A stretch of DNA of 64,000 nt, taken from JACVRW01 sp963819635. GTDB taxonomy: Bacteria > Actinomycetota > Thermoleophilia > Solirubrobacterales > Thermoleophilaceae. The position numbers and the translations under genes are program-made. Shown here one piece after another: positions 33,114 to 43,057 of the stretch. The stretch is from contig CAWFWX010000005.1 in assembly GCA_963819635.1 (NCBI GenBank), positions 496,001 to 560,000 of the forward strand, written 5' to 3'. The notes below the pieces were generated by a model. It saw only the letters and a list, made by a program, of their open reading frames with translations, was not told the origin of the DNA and ran no database searches. Position 1 is the first letter of the stretch; each line of letters starts with the position of its first letter.

Positions 33114-34012
33114 CTAGAGGCTTTCGGGCGAGAACGTGTCGCAGTCGGCGGGCTCGCCGCTCGCGCGGCCCCGGTTGAACCACTCGGTTCGCTGCTCGGA
33201 GCTCCCGTGCGTGAACGAGTCCGGGTTCGACCTGCCCGCCGGCGCGGCGCTGCAGCCGGTCGTCGCCGACGGCGGCGGAGGCGCGAACTGCCTCCTGCAC
33301 GTCGCCCTTCTCGAGGTCGCCCGCGGCGAAGACGCTGTGCGCCCACACGCCCGACGTAGCAGTCGGCCTGGAGCTCGAGCCGCACGGACAGCTCGTTCGC
33401 CTCGTCGGGATGCTCGCGCTGGAGCCGCGTCACCTCGGTGCTCGTCCCGAGCTGCTGCTGGACGTGGTGGCCGACCTCGTGCGCGATCACGTATGCCCAG
33501 GCGAAGTCGCCGGGTGCGCCGAGCTCCGTCTCCATGTCCCTGTAGAAGCTGAGGTCCAGATAGACGCGCTGGTCGGCGGGGCAGTAGAACGGGCCGACCG
33601 CCGACGACGCGTTGCCGCACCCGGTGGATACGGCGTCGCGATACAGCACAACCTTGGCTCGCTGGAAGCCGTTCCCCTGATCCCTCATCAGCGTCGTCCA
33701 CGTGTCCAGGGTGTTCGAGAAGACGTAGACGCTGAAGGCCTTCAGGTCGCGCTCGGGATCCTGCGCGGCCGGGATACCGCCCCCGTCGGCAGCGGGCGCC
33801 GCCGGCGCCGGTCCGAAGGGGCTGTCGACGTCGAAGCCGCCCGCCGACGTGCCGCCGGACAGCACCTGGATCACCAGGAACAGGATCACTCCGGTGATGC
33901 CGAGGCCTCCGGGAATCGTCACGCCGCGGCCCATCGAGAGCCCGCCGCTCCCGCCGCGGCCGCGGACGTCGATCACGTCCGAGCTCCTGCCCTGTCCGCG
34001 GCGCCAGCGCAC
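33114..34012 (-). CDS. Neutral zinc metallopeptidase (YpfJ-like), two frame slips
   Basis: GTG 34012 starts MRWRRGQGRSSDV with a DVRGRGG motif, the usual YpfJ/KPN_02809 opening. One membrane helix follows (GLGITGVILFLVIQVLSG). The zinc site is HEVGHHVQ, with the downstream Glu/Asp region VRLELQADCYVG. Two +1 slips interrupt it: near 33350-33352 (after ADCYVG) and near 33227 (before DPDSFTHGSSEQR). Both sides match the family, and the corrected C-terminus is FSPESL. It is a predicted membrane-anchored peptidase of unknown substrate. Slips look like sequence errors. Confidence 0.82.
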
Positions 34013-34053
34013 GGCGTCCCCTTACCCCGGGCGGCCGGGGCTGACGCCTACGG

Positions 34054-34434
34054 TCAGTCCGTCTGGAGCACGGCCAGGATGTTGCCCGCCGGGTCCTTGA
34101 ACCAGGCGATCGAAGGGCCACGCGGGTCGCGGGAGATTCCCTTCGCATCCTGCTCGAAGCCCTCGTAGCGCTCGAACTTGACGCCGCGGCCGCTCAGCTC
34201 GTCGACGGCGGCCTCCACGTCGTCCACCGGGAAGTTGAGCACCGTGTAGGTGGCGGGCGTGAAGTCGGGCTTCGGGTAGACGAGGATCGAGCGGCCGCCC
34301 GCGACGTCGAGCGACAGCACGCCCATCGGGCCGTCGCTCACGCCTCGAGCGCCGAGCGTGTCGGCGTAGAACTCGCGCGCACTGTCGAGGTCGTCGACCG
34401 CGAAGCTGCTGAAGGTTTCCGTATTGGCGAACAT
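34054..34434 (-). CDS. VOC/glyoxalase-like protein
   Basis: A 126-residue protein with the two beta-alpha-beta-beta-beta units of the vicinal oxygen chelate fold. Cues are SSFAVDDLDSAREFYADTLG at the N-terminus and a GPSIAWFKDPAGNILAVLQ end. The usual metal-binding His/Glu positions are not clearly all present, so it may be a binding or resistance-type member rather than a glyoxalase. The frame is intact, unlike the genes immediately to its right. Confidence 0.82.
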   Translation of the reverse strand: MFANTETFSSFAVDDLDSAREFYADTLGARGVSDGPMGVLSLDVAGGRSILVYPKPDFTPATYTVLNFPVDDVEAAVDELSGRGVKFERYEGFEQDAKGISRDPRGPSIAWFKDPAGNILAVLQTD

Positions 34435-34464
34435 GTACCTAGAGACCCGTCGCGGACGCCGTAC

Positions 34465-35573
34465 TCATCGCTCGTCGCTCAGGCGCTCGGGCAGGCCGAA
34501 GCTCTCGAAGGTCGGCGTACAGGCCGCTGCGGGTCGATCGACTCGTCCGGCCAGCGCGCGTACGACTCGCCGTCCGGGATGTCGGTCGAGCGCGCCACGA
34601 ACGCGGTCACGTCGCTGATCCGCTCGCCGCGGAAGGTCAGCACGTTGAGCGCGAACGGCAGGTACGCCCGCTCGTCCTCGTCCCAGGTGTAGAAGGCGAG
34701 CGCCGGCTGGCCGTTCGCGCTGGCGCGGATCGGGCGCCAGCGCCAGTCGCCGGACAGCGGCCAGCCCGTCGAGGAAGATGCGGATCGACTCCGGCCGCCG
34801 AACCAGGTGGCGAGCGGCGGCATCGCGAAGCTCGGCGTCCTCGGCCAGCATCGCGACCACGGTGTCGACGTCGTTGCGCTCCCACGCGTCCACGTAGCGC
34901 TCGACGATCTCGCGCAGCGCGTCGTCGCCGAGCGCGCGCAGCGTCGCCTGCTGGCTCTGCTCGGGCATGCGCTCGTCGACCGCCTTGCGCGCGCGCTGGA
35001 GCGCGCTGTTCACCGACGCGACCGTCGTCTCGAGCGCGTCCGCGACCTCCTGGGCGGAGAAGCCGAGCACCTCGCGCAGGATCAGCACGGCGCGCTGGTT
35101 GGCGGGCAGGTGCTGGAGCGCGGCGACGAAGGCGAGCTCCACGCTCTCGCGCTGCTCGTAGCGCGCCTCCGGGCGCGGCGCAGCCGTCCTCGACGCCGAG
35201 CTGCTCGTCCGGGTAGGGCTCGACCCAGACCGACTCCACGACCGGCTCGCCCGGGCCGCCGTGCGGATCCGCCGCGGGCCCGTAGTCGACCGGCAGCACG
35301 CGCTTGGGCCGCCGCGCGATCGTGGTTCGAGGCAGGTGTTGGTGGCGATCGTGTAGAGCCACGAGCGCAGCGAGCTGCGGCCCTCGAACGCGGCGAGCCC
35401 GCGCCACGCGCGCAGCGAGCGCCTCCTGCAGCGCGTCCTCGGCGTCGTGCACCGAGCCGAGCATGCGGTAGCAGTGCGCGTGCAGCTCGCCGCGGTAGGG
35501 CTCGAGCAGGCGCGCGAAGGCGTCCTCGTCGCCGCGCGCGGGCGGCGTCCAGGAGCGCGGCTTCCTCGGTCAC
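34465..35573 (-). pseudogene. ECF-type sigma factor with SnoaL-like C-terminus, frame broken repeatedly
   Basis: Fragments from all three minus frames join into one sigma-70 protein of about 365 residues starting at GTG 35573. These are region 2 (ending MLGSVHDAEDALQEAL, then LRAWRGLAAFEGRSSLRSWL), a CLDTIARRPKRVLP-like join, region 4 (QRAVLILREVLGFSAQEVAD) and a SnoaL-like tail (ANGQPALAFYTWDEDERAYL; end FESFGLPERLSDER). This matches the SigX5/ECF-with-SnoaL group. About eleven +1 insertions restore the frame, e.g. near 35538, 35416, 35328, 35323, 35170, 34828 and 34767. The domain is otherwise undamaged, so errors in the sequence are more likely than decay. Confidence 0.78.
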
Positions 35574-35653
35574 TGGACCATACCGTTGCGATGAGTTTCG
35601 GGCCGCCGAAGTCCGGTCTCAGCACTCCAGATGCAGCGACGGGTCCGGAGTGA

Positions 35654-36008
35654 GTGGTGCACCTCGAGCTGCACACCGGCGACCTCGCGCGGCGCCCGCG
35701 CGTTCTACGCGGAGCTGTGCGGCTGGCGGCCCGAGCGGATCGCCGCTGCGCGGCGCGCTCGTACCTCGCGCTCGAGCTCGGTGGAGGGCTCGGCGGCGGC
35801 ATCGTCGAGTGCGCGGCACCGACCGGCCGCTCTGGCTGCCGTACGTCGAGGTCGCCGACATCGACGCGGCCACCGAGCGCGGCGCGCGCGCTCGGCGCGA
35901 CGGTGCTGCTCGAGCCGCGCGAGGGCCCGGCCGGGCTGGCGCAGCGTCGTGGCGACGCCCGGCGGCCGGCGAGCTCGCGTTCTGGCAGCCGAAGCGTCCC
36001 GGAGCTAG
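35654..36008 (+). pseudogene. VOC-family protein, frame broken repeatedly
   Basis: Joined frames read MVHLELHTGDLAR, RAFYAELCGWRPERIAA, a LALELGGGLGGGIVE strand, LWLPYVEVADIDAATERA, VLLEPREGPAGW and ELAFWQPKR. This is the two-unit vicinal oxygen chelate pattern. The start is GTG 35654 and the stop TAG 36006-36008. Several single-base insertions are needed. It is divergent from the sigma factor, a common pairing of an ECF regulator and a small enzyme. Function unknown. Confidence 0.65.
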
Positions 36009-36077
36009 GCGCAAGTTTCGGCGTCGGGGCGCGCGTTACAAGGCCCAGACGACGTCGACCGCAGGGAGTTGTTCCGC

Positions 36078-37992
36078 ATGTCGCGCAAGCTGGTGCTGGT
36101 CGCCGCGTTCGCGCTGATGCTCGCCGTTCCGAGCACGGCGTCGGCAGGTCACGGGCTGAAGGCCTGGCTCAAGGCGTACTACGACCATCCCGGCACCGGG
36201 CTTCTGCGCCGACCGTGCCGCCGTCGCCCGTCTTCAGCTCGGGCGGCCGAGGGCGCGCAGTGGGAGCTCGTGGCGACGATCCCGACGGGCAACCCCCACA
36301 CCGACATCGACTTCTTCACGCAGGGCGGCGAGACGTACGCGTCCGTCGGCACGCTCGGCGATCGGGCCCGAACGGCGGCGGCCAGACGATCGTGCAGCTC
36401 ACCGAGAACGGCGAGGTACGCGTCGCGCCCGCAGTTCGTCGCGGGCCACCCGTCCGCCGCGTGCCCGAGCAACCCGGCGCGCGCGCTCGGCCTCCAGCAC
36501 GACGTCGAGGCGACGCCCAAGGGCAACGCGCATCCTCAACACGATCAACCCGTCGCGCCGGTGCAGCGCGGACGCGCAGCTGCTCATCGACGCGACCGAC
36601 GCGCACGGGCCGCTGCCACGACCCGGCGACGTTCGGCGCTCGCAGACGCAGCGCGCGCAGGGCGGCCTCGAGATCATCGACATCACCGACGTCGACGAAG
36701 CCCGAAGGAGATCGGCGCTCACGAGCCACATCGGCGAGTCGCACACGGTCAACGTCGACCCGAAGCGCCCGCACATCGCCTACTCGGTCACCTCCGACAG
36801 CGTCGGCGTCGACGCCGACGGCACGCGCGCGAACGAGGTCCGACGGCGCGCGAGCGCGCTTCAGCCTCGACGGCTTCGAGGTCGTCGACCTCTCCTCGTG
36901 CATGAACTTCCCGGCGGGCACGCACGCTCACGAGAAGCGCGCGCGCTGCCGGCCGCAGGTCTACCGCTACCGCTACCCGAGCGCCGAGATCGCGCTCGGC
37001 CACACGAGCCGAGCGCGCATCTACGGCTGCCACGAGCTCGAGGTCTACCCGGACGACCGGCTCACCTGCGCGAGCGGCAGCGCGCTGATCGTGTTCGACA
37101 TGACGGGCGCGTTCGACAACCACGGCACGCCGAACGACTACACCGACGACAAGCCGCGCGGCACGCCGCTGCCGTGCACGCTGCGCGGCGAGCTCGTCGA
37201 GCGCGCCGTTCCAGACCGGCGCGATGGTCACCGACTGCGTCGACGGCGACCGGCGAGGGCACCGAGCGACCTCGACGTCCCGAACTGGCTCGCGGACGGC
37301 GCACCGTCGCTCGAGGGCGTGCGCACGTCGGCAGCGTCGTTCCACCAGGGCCGCGACGCGCGGGCGCAGACCACGTACCCGTCGACCGAGGACATCGACT
37401 TCGACCACGAGGCCGAGCTGACCGCCTCGCGGCCGCTACCTGCTCGCCACCGACGAGCGCGGCGGCGGCGTCACGCCGCCCGGCGCGACGCTGCGCGCCG
37501 GGCCGCCGACAACACCGAGGGCAACGGCGGCGTGCACGCTACCGACGTCTCGAAGCTCCAGACGCACGACGCCGGCGCGACCGGCCGCCGAGCGCCTGGA
37601 CAGCCGTACGCGCGCACGCCCGGACGGCGACGAAGGCGATCTACCGCGCGCCGGTCCGCACCGGGCCGCAGGCCACGTTCTGCACGGCGCACGTGTTCCA
37701 GCAGATCCCGGGCCAGAACCGGATCTTCATGGGCTGGTACTCGCAGGGCACGCAGGTCGATCGACTTCACCGAGAACCCCGACGGCACGGTCGACTTCAA
37801 GGAGGCCGGCTGGTTCATCCCGCCGAACGCGAACACGTGGGTCGTCGGCGATCTTCAAGTCCCAGGAGAACCCCGACGGCACGTTCACGTACTGGGGCGC
37901 GACCGGCGACTTCAACCTCGGCGAGGCGGGCCGCAACGCGATCGACGTCTACAAGGTCACGCTGCCGGCACCGCCGAAGCCGCGCGTGAAGT
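36078..37992 (+). pseudogene. Exported LVIVD-like propeller protein, frame broken repeatedly
   Basis: ATG 36078 begins a signal peptide (KLVLVAAFALMLAVPSTASA). Joined frames give QWELVATIPTGNPHTDIDFF, GGLEIIDITDVDEPKEIG, FEVVDLSSCMNFPAGT, YGCHELEVYPDDRLTCASGS, a long NTEGNGGVHATDVSKLQTHD stretch, CTAHVFQQIPGQNRIFMGWY and an end IDVYKVTLPAPPKPRVK at TAG 37992. This is an extracellular propeller-type protein of about 620 residues related in style to the one at 25.8 kb. Many single-base insertions split it; most pieces are individually intact. Confidence 0.68.
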
Positions 37993-39475
37993 AGCGCGCG
38001 CGGCCGGGGCCAGCCGGTAGGCCGGCGGCGTCGAAGCGGCGCGTCCGGCGCCGGAACTCGAACGTGAAGCCGGGCCACTGATCGAGTTGCGGCCGTTGCG
38101 GTCGAAGTACCAGCTGCCGCAGCCGCGTGTTCCACACGGTCCGCCAGCCGCTCCTGGAGCTCCTCGTTGTAGGCGTCCTGCGACCTCGGCGCGCACCTCG
38201 AACTCGGCCGCGCCGCGCGGCGCATCGTCCGGAGCGCGTCGCTGGCGTAGGCGATCTGCGACTCGAGCATGTAGACGATCGAGGTGTGCCCAGGTTCAGG
38301 TTCGGGCCGTAGAGGAGGAACAGGTTGGGGAAGCCGGTGACGGTCGTGCCGAGGTAGGCCTGCGGGCTGCCGTCCCAGACCTCGGCCAGCGAGCGCCCGT
38401 CGCGCGCCGTGGACGCGCTCCGCGATCGGCAGCTCCGCGGGCGTGAAGCCGGTCGCGAGGATGAGCGTGTCGATCTCGTGCTCGACCCCGTCCCGGTCGA
38501 CGACCGAATGCTCGCGCACCTCGCGGACGCCCGAGCTGACGAGCGTCGACGTTCGGCGCCTGGAGCGCGGGATACCACTCGTTCGAGAGCACGAGGCGCT
38601 TGCAGCCGATCTGCGTAGTCGGGCGTCAGCCGGCGCGCGCAGCTCCGGGTCGGGGACCTGGCGGCGCAGCTTGCGTCGCGCGATCCAGCTCCTGCGGCCT
38701 TCAGCAGGCGGGGGTCGCGCGTGATCCCGGGGCGACCAGCAGCTCGCGCAGCGAGTAGATGCCCGCGCGCGAGAGCTCTCTGGAGCGCCGGCACGCGCCG
38801 GTAGGCTCGCGCGAGCCGCGGCCTGACCGGGTGGTCCATGTGCGGCGACCACCCACGGCGGCGTGCGCTGGAAGAGGTGCAGCTTCGCCGACGCGCGGCT
38901 GGATCGCGGCACCGACCTGCACCGCCGAGGCGCCCGTCCCGATCAGCGCCGACGCGCTTGCCGGTGAGGTCGTCGCCGTGGTCCCAGCGCGCCGTGTGGA
39001 ACGCGTTGCCCTCGAAGCGCTCGAGGCCGCGGCAGCGCGGGCGTCCACGGCTCGCTGAGCAGCCCGGGCGCGGCCACCAGCACGCGCGCGGCGAGCGGCC
39101 CCCGGAGGTCTCGAGCTCCCAGCGCTGTCGCTCGGCGACCCAGGTCGCGCCGAGCAGCTCGCAGCCCAGGCGCGTGTGGCGGAGCGACCCCGAAGCGGTC
39201 GGCGCAGTCGCGCAGGTACTCCTGGATCTGCGTCGCGCATCGGATACGCGCGCGTCCAGTCCGGATTGGGCGCGAACGAGAACGAGTAGAGGTTCGAGGG
39301 AACGTCGCACTGCGCGCCCGGATAGCTGTTCGCCCACCAGGTGCCGCCCACGTCCTGCGCCGCGCTCGATCAGCACGAAGTCGTCGGTGCCCTCCTGCTT
39401 CAGCCGGATGGCCATGCCGAGGCCGCCGAACCCGGCGCCGACGATCGCCACTTCGTGAACGTGTGAGGCTTCCAC
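37993..39475 (-). pseudogene. Baeyer-Villiger-type flavin monooxygenase, frame broken repeatedly
   Basis: GTG 39475 starts VEASHVHEVAIVGAGFGGLG, the FAD-binding Rossmann motif. Further pieces are GGTWWANSYPGAQCDVPSNL, the BVMO-type fingerprint FEGNAFHTARW, a second NADP Rossmann (LIGTGASAVQVGAAIQP), ILATGF and ITGFPNLFLLYGPN-like text, and a C-terminal GFTFEFRRRTRRFD. Frames change many times through +1 insertions. The 3' end is not certain, because no stop follows the last recognisable residues before the convergent gene. It would oxidise a ketone or sulfide with NADPH and O2. Confidence 0.7.
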
Positions 39476-39510
39476 GCGCCGGGACGCTACCGGGCCGTAT
39501 CTTGCGCCGC

Positions 39511-39904
39511 GTGAGCCAGTCCGATATCGAGGTAGTCCAGCGCCTGTTCGACCTGTTCGCGGAGGGACGGGATCGAGCCCGCGCTCGAGCTGATGCACCC
39601 GGACGTCGTCGTCGAGATCCCGCCCGACATGTCGGCCGAGCCGGACACGTACCACGGGCCACGAGGGCGTGCGCCGCTACTTCGCGGGCTTCAACGGGAT
39701 GCTCGACGAGGTCCGCTACGAGGCGGTGGAGCTCATCCCGATCGGGGACGCCGTCGTGGCGTGCTCACGGATGAGCGGTCGCGGTGCGAGCAGCGGCCTT
39801 GACGTCGGCCTCGACGCCTACGTCGTCCACGAGCTCGCGACGGCAAGATAGTGCGAATGAGGCCCTATCCCGACCTCGAGTCCGCCCGCGCCGCGCTCGG
39901 CTAG
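39511..39904 (+). pseudogene. SnoaL/NTF2-like protein, frame broken repeatedly
   Basis: GTG 39511 opens SQSDIEVVQRLFDLFAEG. Joined frames continue LELMHPDVVVEIPPDMSAEP, a RRYFAGFNGMLDEVRYEAVE segment, LDVGLDAYVVHELADGKIVR-like text and an end RPYPDLESARAALG at TAG 39902-39904. This is the usual NTF2-like fold of about 130 residues. About four single-base insertions are needed. Its TAG shares a CTAG with the stop of the convergent cupin gene. Confidence 0.7.
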
Positions 39905-40299
39905 GCGTCCTCAGGCCACCAGTCCGGCTGCATGTCGGCGTCCTTGTTGTCGGTGTTCGGCGCGCCGAAGGCGAGGATCTCGGCCCCGTCCGGGCCGGCC
40001 TCCATGCCGTGCAGCACGCCGGGCGCGATGCGCACGGCGTCCCACTGGCCAACCTCCACGATCTCGTCGCCGACGGCGACTCGCCCGCTGCCGGAGAGGA
40101 TCACGTAGATCTCCTCCTGCAGTGAGTGCGTGTGGCCGAAGGGCGCGCGGAAGCCGGGATCGAGGCGGAAGTAGCTCAGACCGGAGTTGGCGAGCTCGAG
40201 GTTCGTGCGCGCGAAGCGCGACTCGATCCCGTCCATCCCGAGCTGCGGCGCCATGTCCTTGACGTCTTCCTTCAGGTTGACCTTCGTGTAGTCCGCCAT
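39901..40299 (-). CDS. Cupin-domain protein
   Basis: A 132-residue protein from ATG 40299. A single cupin barrel shows HTHSLQEEIYVILSGSGRVA (first motif with His, His, Glu) and GVLHGMEAG (second motif with His), so a metal site is likely. The C-terminal tail KDADMQPDWWPEDA occurs in other actinobacterial small cupins. Substrate unknown. From here rightward the reading frames become clean again. Confidence 0.87.
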   Translation of the reverse strand: MADYTKVNLKEDVKDMAPQLGMDGIESRFARTNLELANSGLSYFRLDPGFRAPFGHTHSLQEEIYVILSGSGRVAVGDEIVEVGQWDAVRIAPGVLHGMEAGPDGAEILAFGAPNTDNKDADMQPDWWPEDA

Positions 40300-40303
40300 C
40301 GGG

Positions 40304-40753
40304 CTACTCGCTCTCCGCCTTCTGCTTCAGGCCCTCGGCCGCGTCGCCCAGCAGGAAGTCGCGCACCTTAGACTCGGCGGGGCCGCGCAGCAGCAGGCCG
40401 AGCATTCGCCCGGGGTCGGCCTCGAGCGCATAGGTCGCGCGCGTCTGTCCGTCGCCGAGGTCCTCGAAGGTCCACGAGCCGGTCAGCGACTTCGTGTCGC
40501 CCTTCTCCTGGACCCAGCGAATCGCCTTGGGCTCCTCATAGGAGAAGCGGAGCGTCGCGCGAACCGTCTTGACCTTCGCGTCGGACTCCGTCTCGACCAC
40601 GAGCGCTCGCTTCCGGTCGTCGCGCTCGAGCACCTCGACGTCCTTCAGCGACCCCTGCCACTCCGGCGCGTGGTCGATGTCGGACGCGATCTCGTAACAG
40701 CGCTCCATCGAGGCGTCGATCTCGACCGAGCGCTCACCGCTGATCGTTCCCAT
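40304..40753 (-). CDS. SRPBCC/START-like (polyketide cyclase-like) protein
   Basis: A 149-residue protein from ATG 40753. It has the Bet v1-like opening VEIDASMERCYEIASDIDHA with PEWQGSLKDVEVLE, then strands ending in LTGSWTFEDLGDGQTRATYA and a long C-terminal helix with ESKVRDFLLGDAAEGLKQKA. Such proteins bind lipid-like or aromatic ligands. It lies 4 bp upstream of the cupin gene and is probably co-transcribed with it. Confidence 0.85.
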   Translation of the reverse strand: MGTISGERSVEIDASMERCYEIASDIDHAPEWQGSLKDVEVLERDDRKRALVVETESDAKVKTVRATLRFSYEEPKAIRWVQEKGDTKSLTGSWTFEDLGDGQTRATYALEADPGRMLGLLLRGPAESKVRDFLLGDAAEGLKQKAESE

Positions 40754-40779
40754 GCCGGCGAGCCTATCCTGCTGCGGGC

Positions 40780-41403
40780 ATGGAACCCGACGCCGTCGAG
40801 ATCCGCGTGGTCGGCTGCCTCGTCGAGAAGCAGCGCACGACTCCGGACGTCTATCCACTGACGCTGAACGCGCTGAGGCTGGCCTGCAACCAGTCGACGA
40901 ACCGCGACCCCGTCGTGGACTACGACGAGAACACGATCCGTGGCGCCATCGACCGGCTCGTGCAGCGCAGGTGGGCGACGCTCGCGAGCTGGTCGAACCG
41001 CCGCTCGATGAAGTACCGCCACACGCTGGACGGCGCGCTCGGGCTCGACGACCGCGAGATCTCGGTTCTTGCGGTGCTGATGCTGCGCGGGCCGCAGACG
41101 CCGGGCGAGCTGAAGACGCGCACCGAGCGGTTGCACCGCTTAGCGGACATGGACGAGCTGGCGCGCACGCTCTCGCAGCTGATCGAGCGTGCGCTCGTGG
41201 AGCGACTGGATCGGCGCCCCGGCCAGCGCGAGGAGCGCTACCGGCATCTCCTGGGCGACGGGGCCGAGAGCGAGAGCGCCGAGCAGCGGGCCGTACCGGA
41301 GCCCGCGGCTCCTGTGGAGGAAGGCCGCATCGAGCGGATCGAGCGGCAGCTGGCCGAGCTCCGCGCGGAGGTTCAGGCGCTCCGCGATCAGCTCGGCACC
41401 TAA
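40780..41403 (+). CDS. YceH-like (DUF480) protein
   Basis: A 207-residue protein starting MEPDAVEIRVVGCLVEKQRT, then TPDVYPLTLNALRLACNQST and NRDPVVDYDE. This is the very conserved first winged-helix of DUF480/YceH. A second winged-helix follows (VLMLRGPQTPGELKTRTERL), and the C-terminal helix is a coiled coil (RIERIERQLAELRAEVQALR). It is probably a DNA-binding protein, but no target is known. It is divergent from the SRPBCC gene. Confidence 0.9.
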   Translation: MEPDAVEIRVVGCLVEKQRTTPDVYPLTLNALRLACNQSTNRDPVVDYDENTIRGAIDRLVQRRWATLASWSNRRSMKYRHTLDGALGLDDREISVLAVLMLRGPQTPGELKTRTERLHRLADMDELARTLSQLIERALVERLDRRPGQREERYRHLLGDGAESESAEQRAVPEPAAPVEEGRIERIERQLAELRAEVQALRDQLGT

Positions 41404-41434
41404 TTTTCGGCGCTCAGAAGCCGAATAGATAGGC

Positions 41435-43057
41435 ATGGTCGCGGAGCCCCTTGCGGCGCGGGTAGCTGCGGCGATCTTCGCCGGAGAGGCCGTGATCCTG
41501 CTCGCGGTGGCGCTGCTGTATCGCTCCGACCTGGGCTCTGGCAGCCTGGCGTTTCCCGCCGTGTGCGGCGCGCTCGCACTGCTGCTCTTCGTGCTCGCGG
41601 AGCGGATGCCCGAGCGCCTTCTTCAGGCGTCGGTGGCGCTCGGCACCGTGGTCGTCTCGCTTCACGCGTGGGCGATGCAGAACGAGCCGGATCTATCCGG
41701 CGAGATGCTGTACGTCTGGCTGGGTCTGTTCGCTGCGTACTTCTTCACCCCGCGCCAGGCCGCCGCTCAGCTCGGGTTCATGGCGGCGGCCTACTTCGGG
41801 GTTCTGCTGGCCTCGGTTCGCATAGAGGCCATGCCGGCCGCGTGGCTGACGCTGGTGGGAATCCTGTTTCCGGCCGCCGGGCTTCTGCGCGCGATGCGCG
41901 ACGGAGCGACGCAGCTGGTGGAGCGTCTCTCGGAGGCCGCGCTCACGGACACGCTCACGGGCCTCAAGAACCGCCTGGCGCTCGACCAAGAGCTCGAGGC
42001 CGAGGTCGAGCGAGCGCTTCGCTCCGGCAAGCCGCTCAGCCTCGTGATCGGCGATCTCGACTACTTCAAGTCCGTGAACGACCGGCTCGGCCACCGCGCC
42101 GGCGACGAGGCGCTCGTCCGCGCCGGCCGGGTGCTGCTTCGGCACCGCCGTGCGGGCGACTCCATCGCCCGCACCGGCGGAGAGGAGTTCACGATCCTGC
42201 TGCCGGGGGCGAGCGAGCACGAGGCCTACCTCGTCTCGGAGCGCATGCGCTCGGCGGTCGAGCAGGAGTTCGGGGCCGACGCGGTGGGCCTCACCTTCTC
42301 GTTCGGCGTGGCGACCCTGCCGGACCACGGCCGCTCGGCCCACGCCGTGCTCGAGGCTGCCGACCAGGCCCTCTACGCCGCCAAGGCGCTCGGACGCAAC
42401 CGCTGTGTCATCTTCAACCCCGAGATCTCCGCGATCTTCGCCCCGGATCCCGGTCGCGGCGCCGACGAGGTACAGCTCGCGACGCTGCTGTCCCTGGCGG
42501 AGGCGCTCGACCTGCGCGACACCGGGACCGCCGACCACTCGCGCACGGTGGGCCGCTACTGCGCTCTGATCGCGGAGGAGCTCGGGCTGCCGCCCGAGCG
42601 TGTACAGCGCGTCGAGGTCGCCGGCATCCTCCACGACATCGGGAAGATCGGCCTGCCCGACGCGATCCTCCAGAAGGCCGGCCCGCTCGGCAAGACGGAG
42701 CTGGCCGAGATCCGGACCCACCCGGAGATCGGCGCTCAGATCCTCAGCGGCCCGGGCCTCGAGGATCTCCGCGAGTGGGTGCTCGCGCACCACGAGCGCC
42801 CCGACGGGCTCGGCTACCCACGCGGCCTCAAGAACGGCGAGATTCCGCTCGAGGCGAAGATCCTCGCGGTCGCCGACGCCTTCGAGGCCATGACCGCCGA
42901 CCGCGTCTATCGCGCGGGCGTCGAGGAGCGCGCGGCTCGCATCGAGCTGCTGCGCTGCGCGGGCGAGCAGTTCGACTCGCGCGTCGTTGCGGCCTTCCTC
43001 GCGGTGCTGAGCTCGGCGGACGCGCCGGATAGCGTCCGCGACGTTGAGCTCGCCTAA
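41435..43057 (+). CDS. Membrane GGDEF - HD-GYP cyclic-di-GMP protein
   Basis: A 540-residue protein. Residues ~1-160 hold five to six membrane helices. A GGDEF domain follows (TLTGLKNRLALDQELE; active-site GGEEF in RTGGEEFTILLPG), then a complete HD-GYP domain: DHSRTVGRYCALIAEELGLP, GILHDIGKIGLPDAILQKAG, AHHERPDGLGYPRGL and DAFEAMTADRVYR. It can thus in principle both make and degrade cyclic di-GMP. The inhibitory RxxD site was not evident. It overlaps the next gene by 14 bp. Confidence 0.92.
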   Translation: MVAEPLAARVAAAIFAGEAVILLAVALLYRSDLGSGSLAFPAVCGALALLLFVLAERMPERLLQASVALGTVVVSLHAWAMQNEPDLSGEMLYVWLGLFAAYFFTPRQAAAQLGFMAAAYFGVLLASVRIEAMPAAWLTLVGILFPAAGLLRAMRDGATQLVERLSEAALTDTLTGLKNRLALDQELEAEVERALRSGKPLSLVIGDLDYFKSVNDRLGHRAGDEALVRAGRVLLRHRRAGDSIARTGGEEFTILLPGASEHEAYLVSERMRSAVEQEFGADAVGLTFSFGVATLPDHGRSAHAVLEAADQALYAAKALGRNRCVIFNPEISAIFAPDPGRGADEVQLATLLSLAEALDLRDTGTADHSRTVGRYCALIAEELGLPPERVQRVEVAGILHDIGKIGLPDAILQKAGPLGKTELAEIRTHPEIGAQILSGPGLEDLREWVLAHHERPDGLGYPRGLKNGEIPLEAKILAVADAFEAMTADRVYRAGVEERAARIELLRCAGEQFDSRVVAAFLAVLSSADAPDSVRDVELA

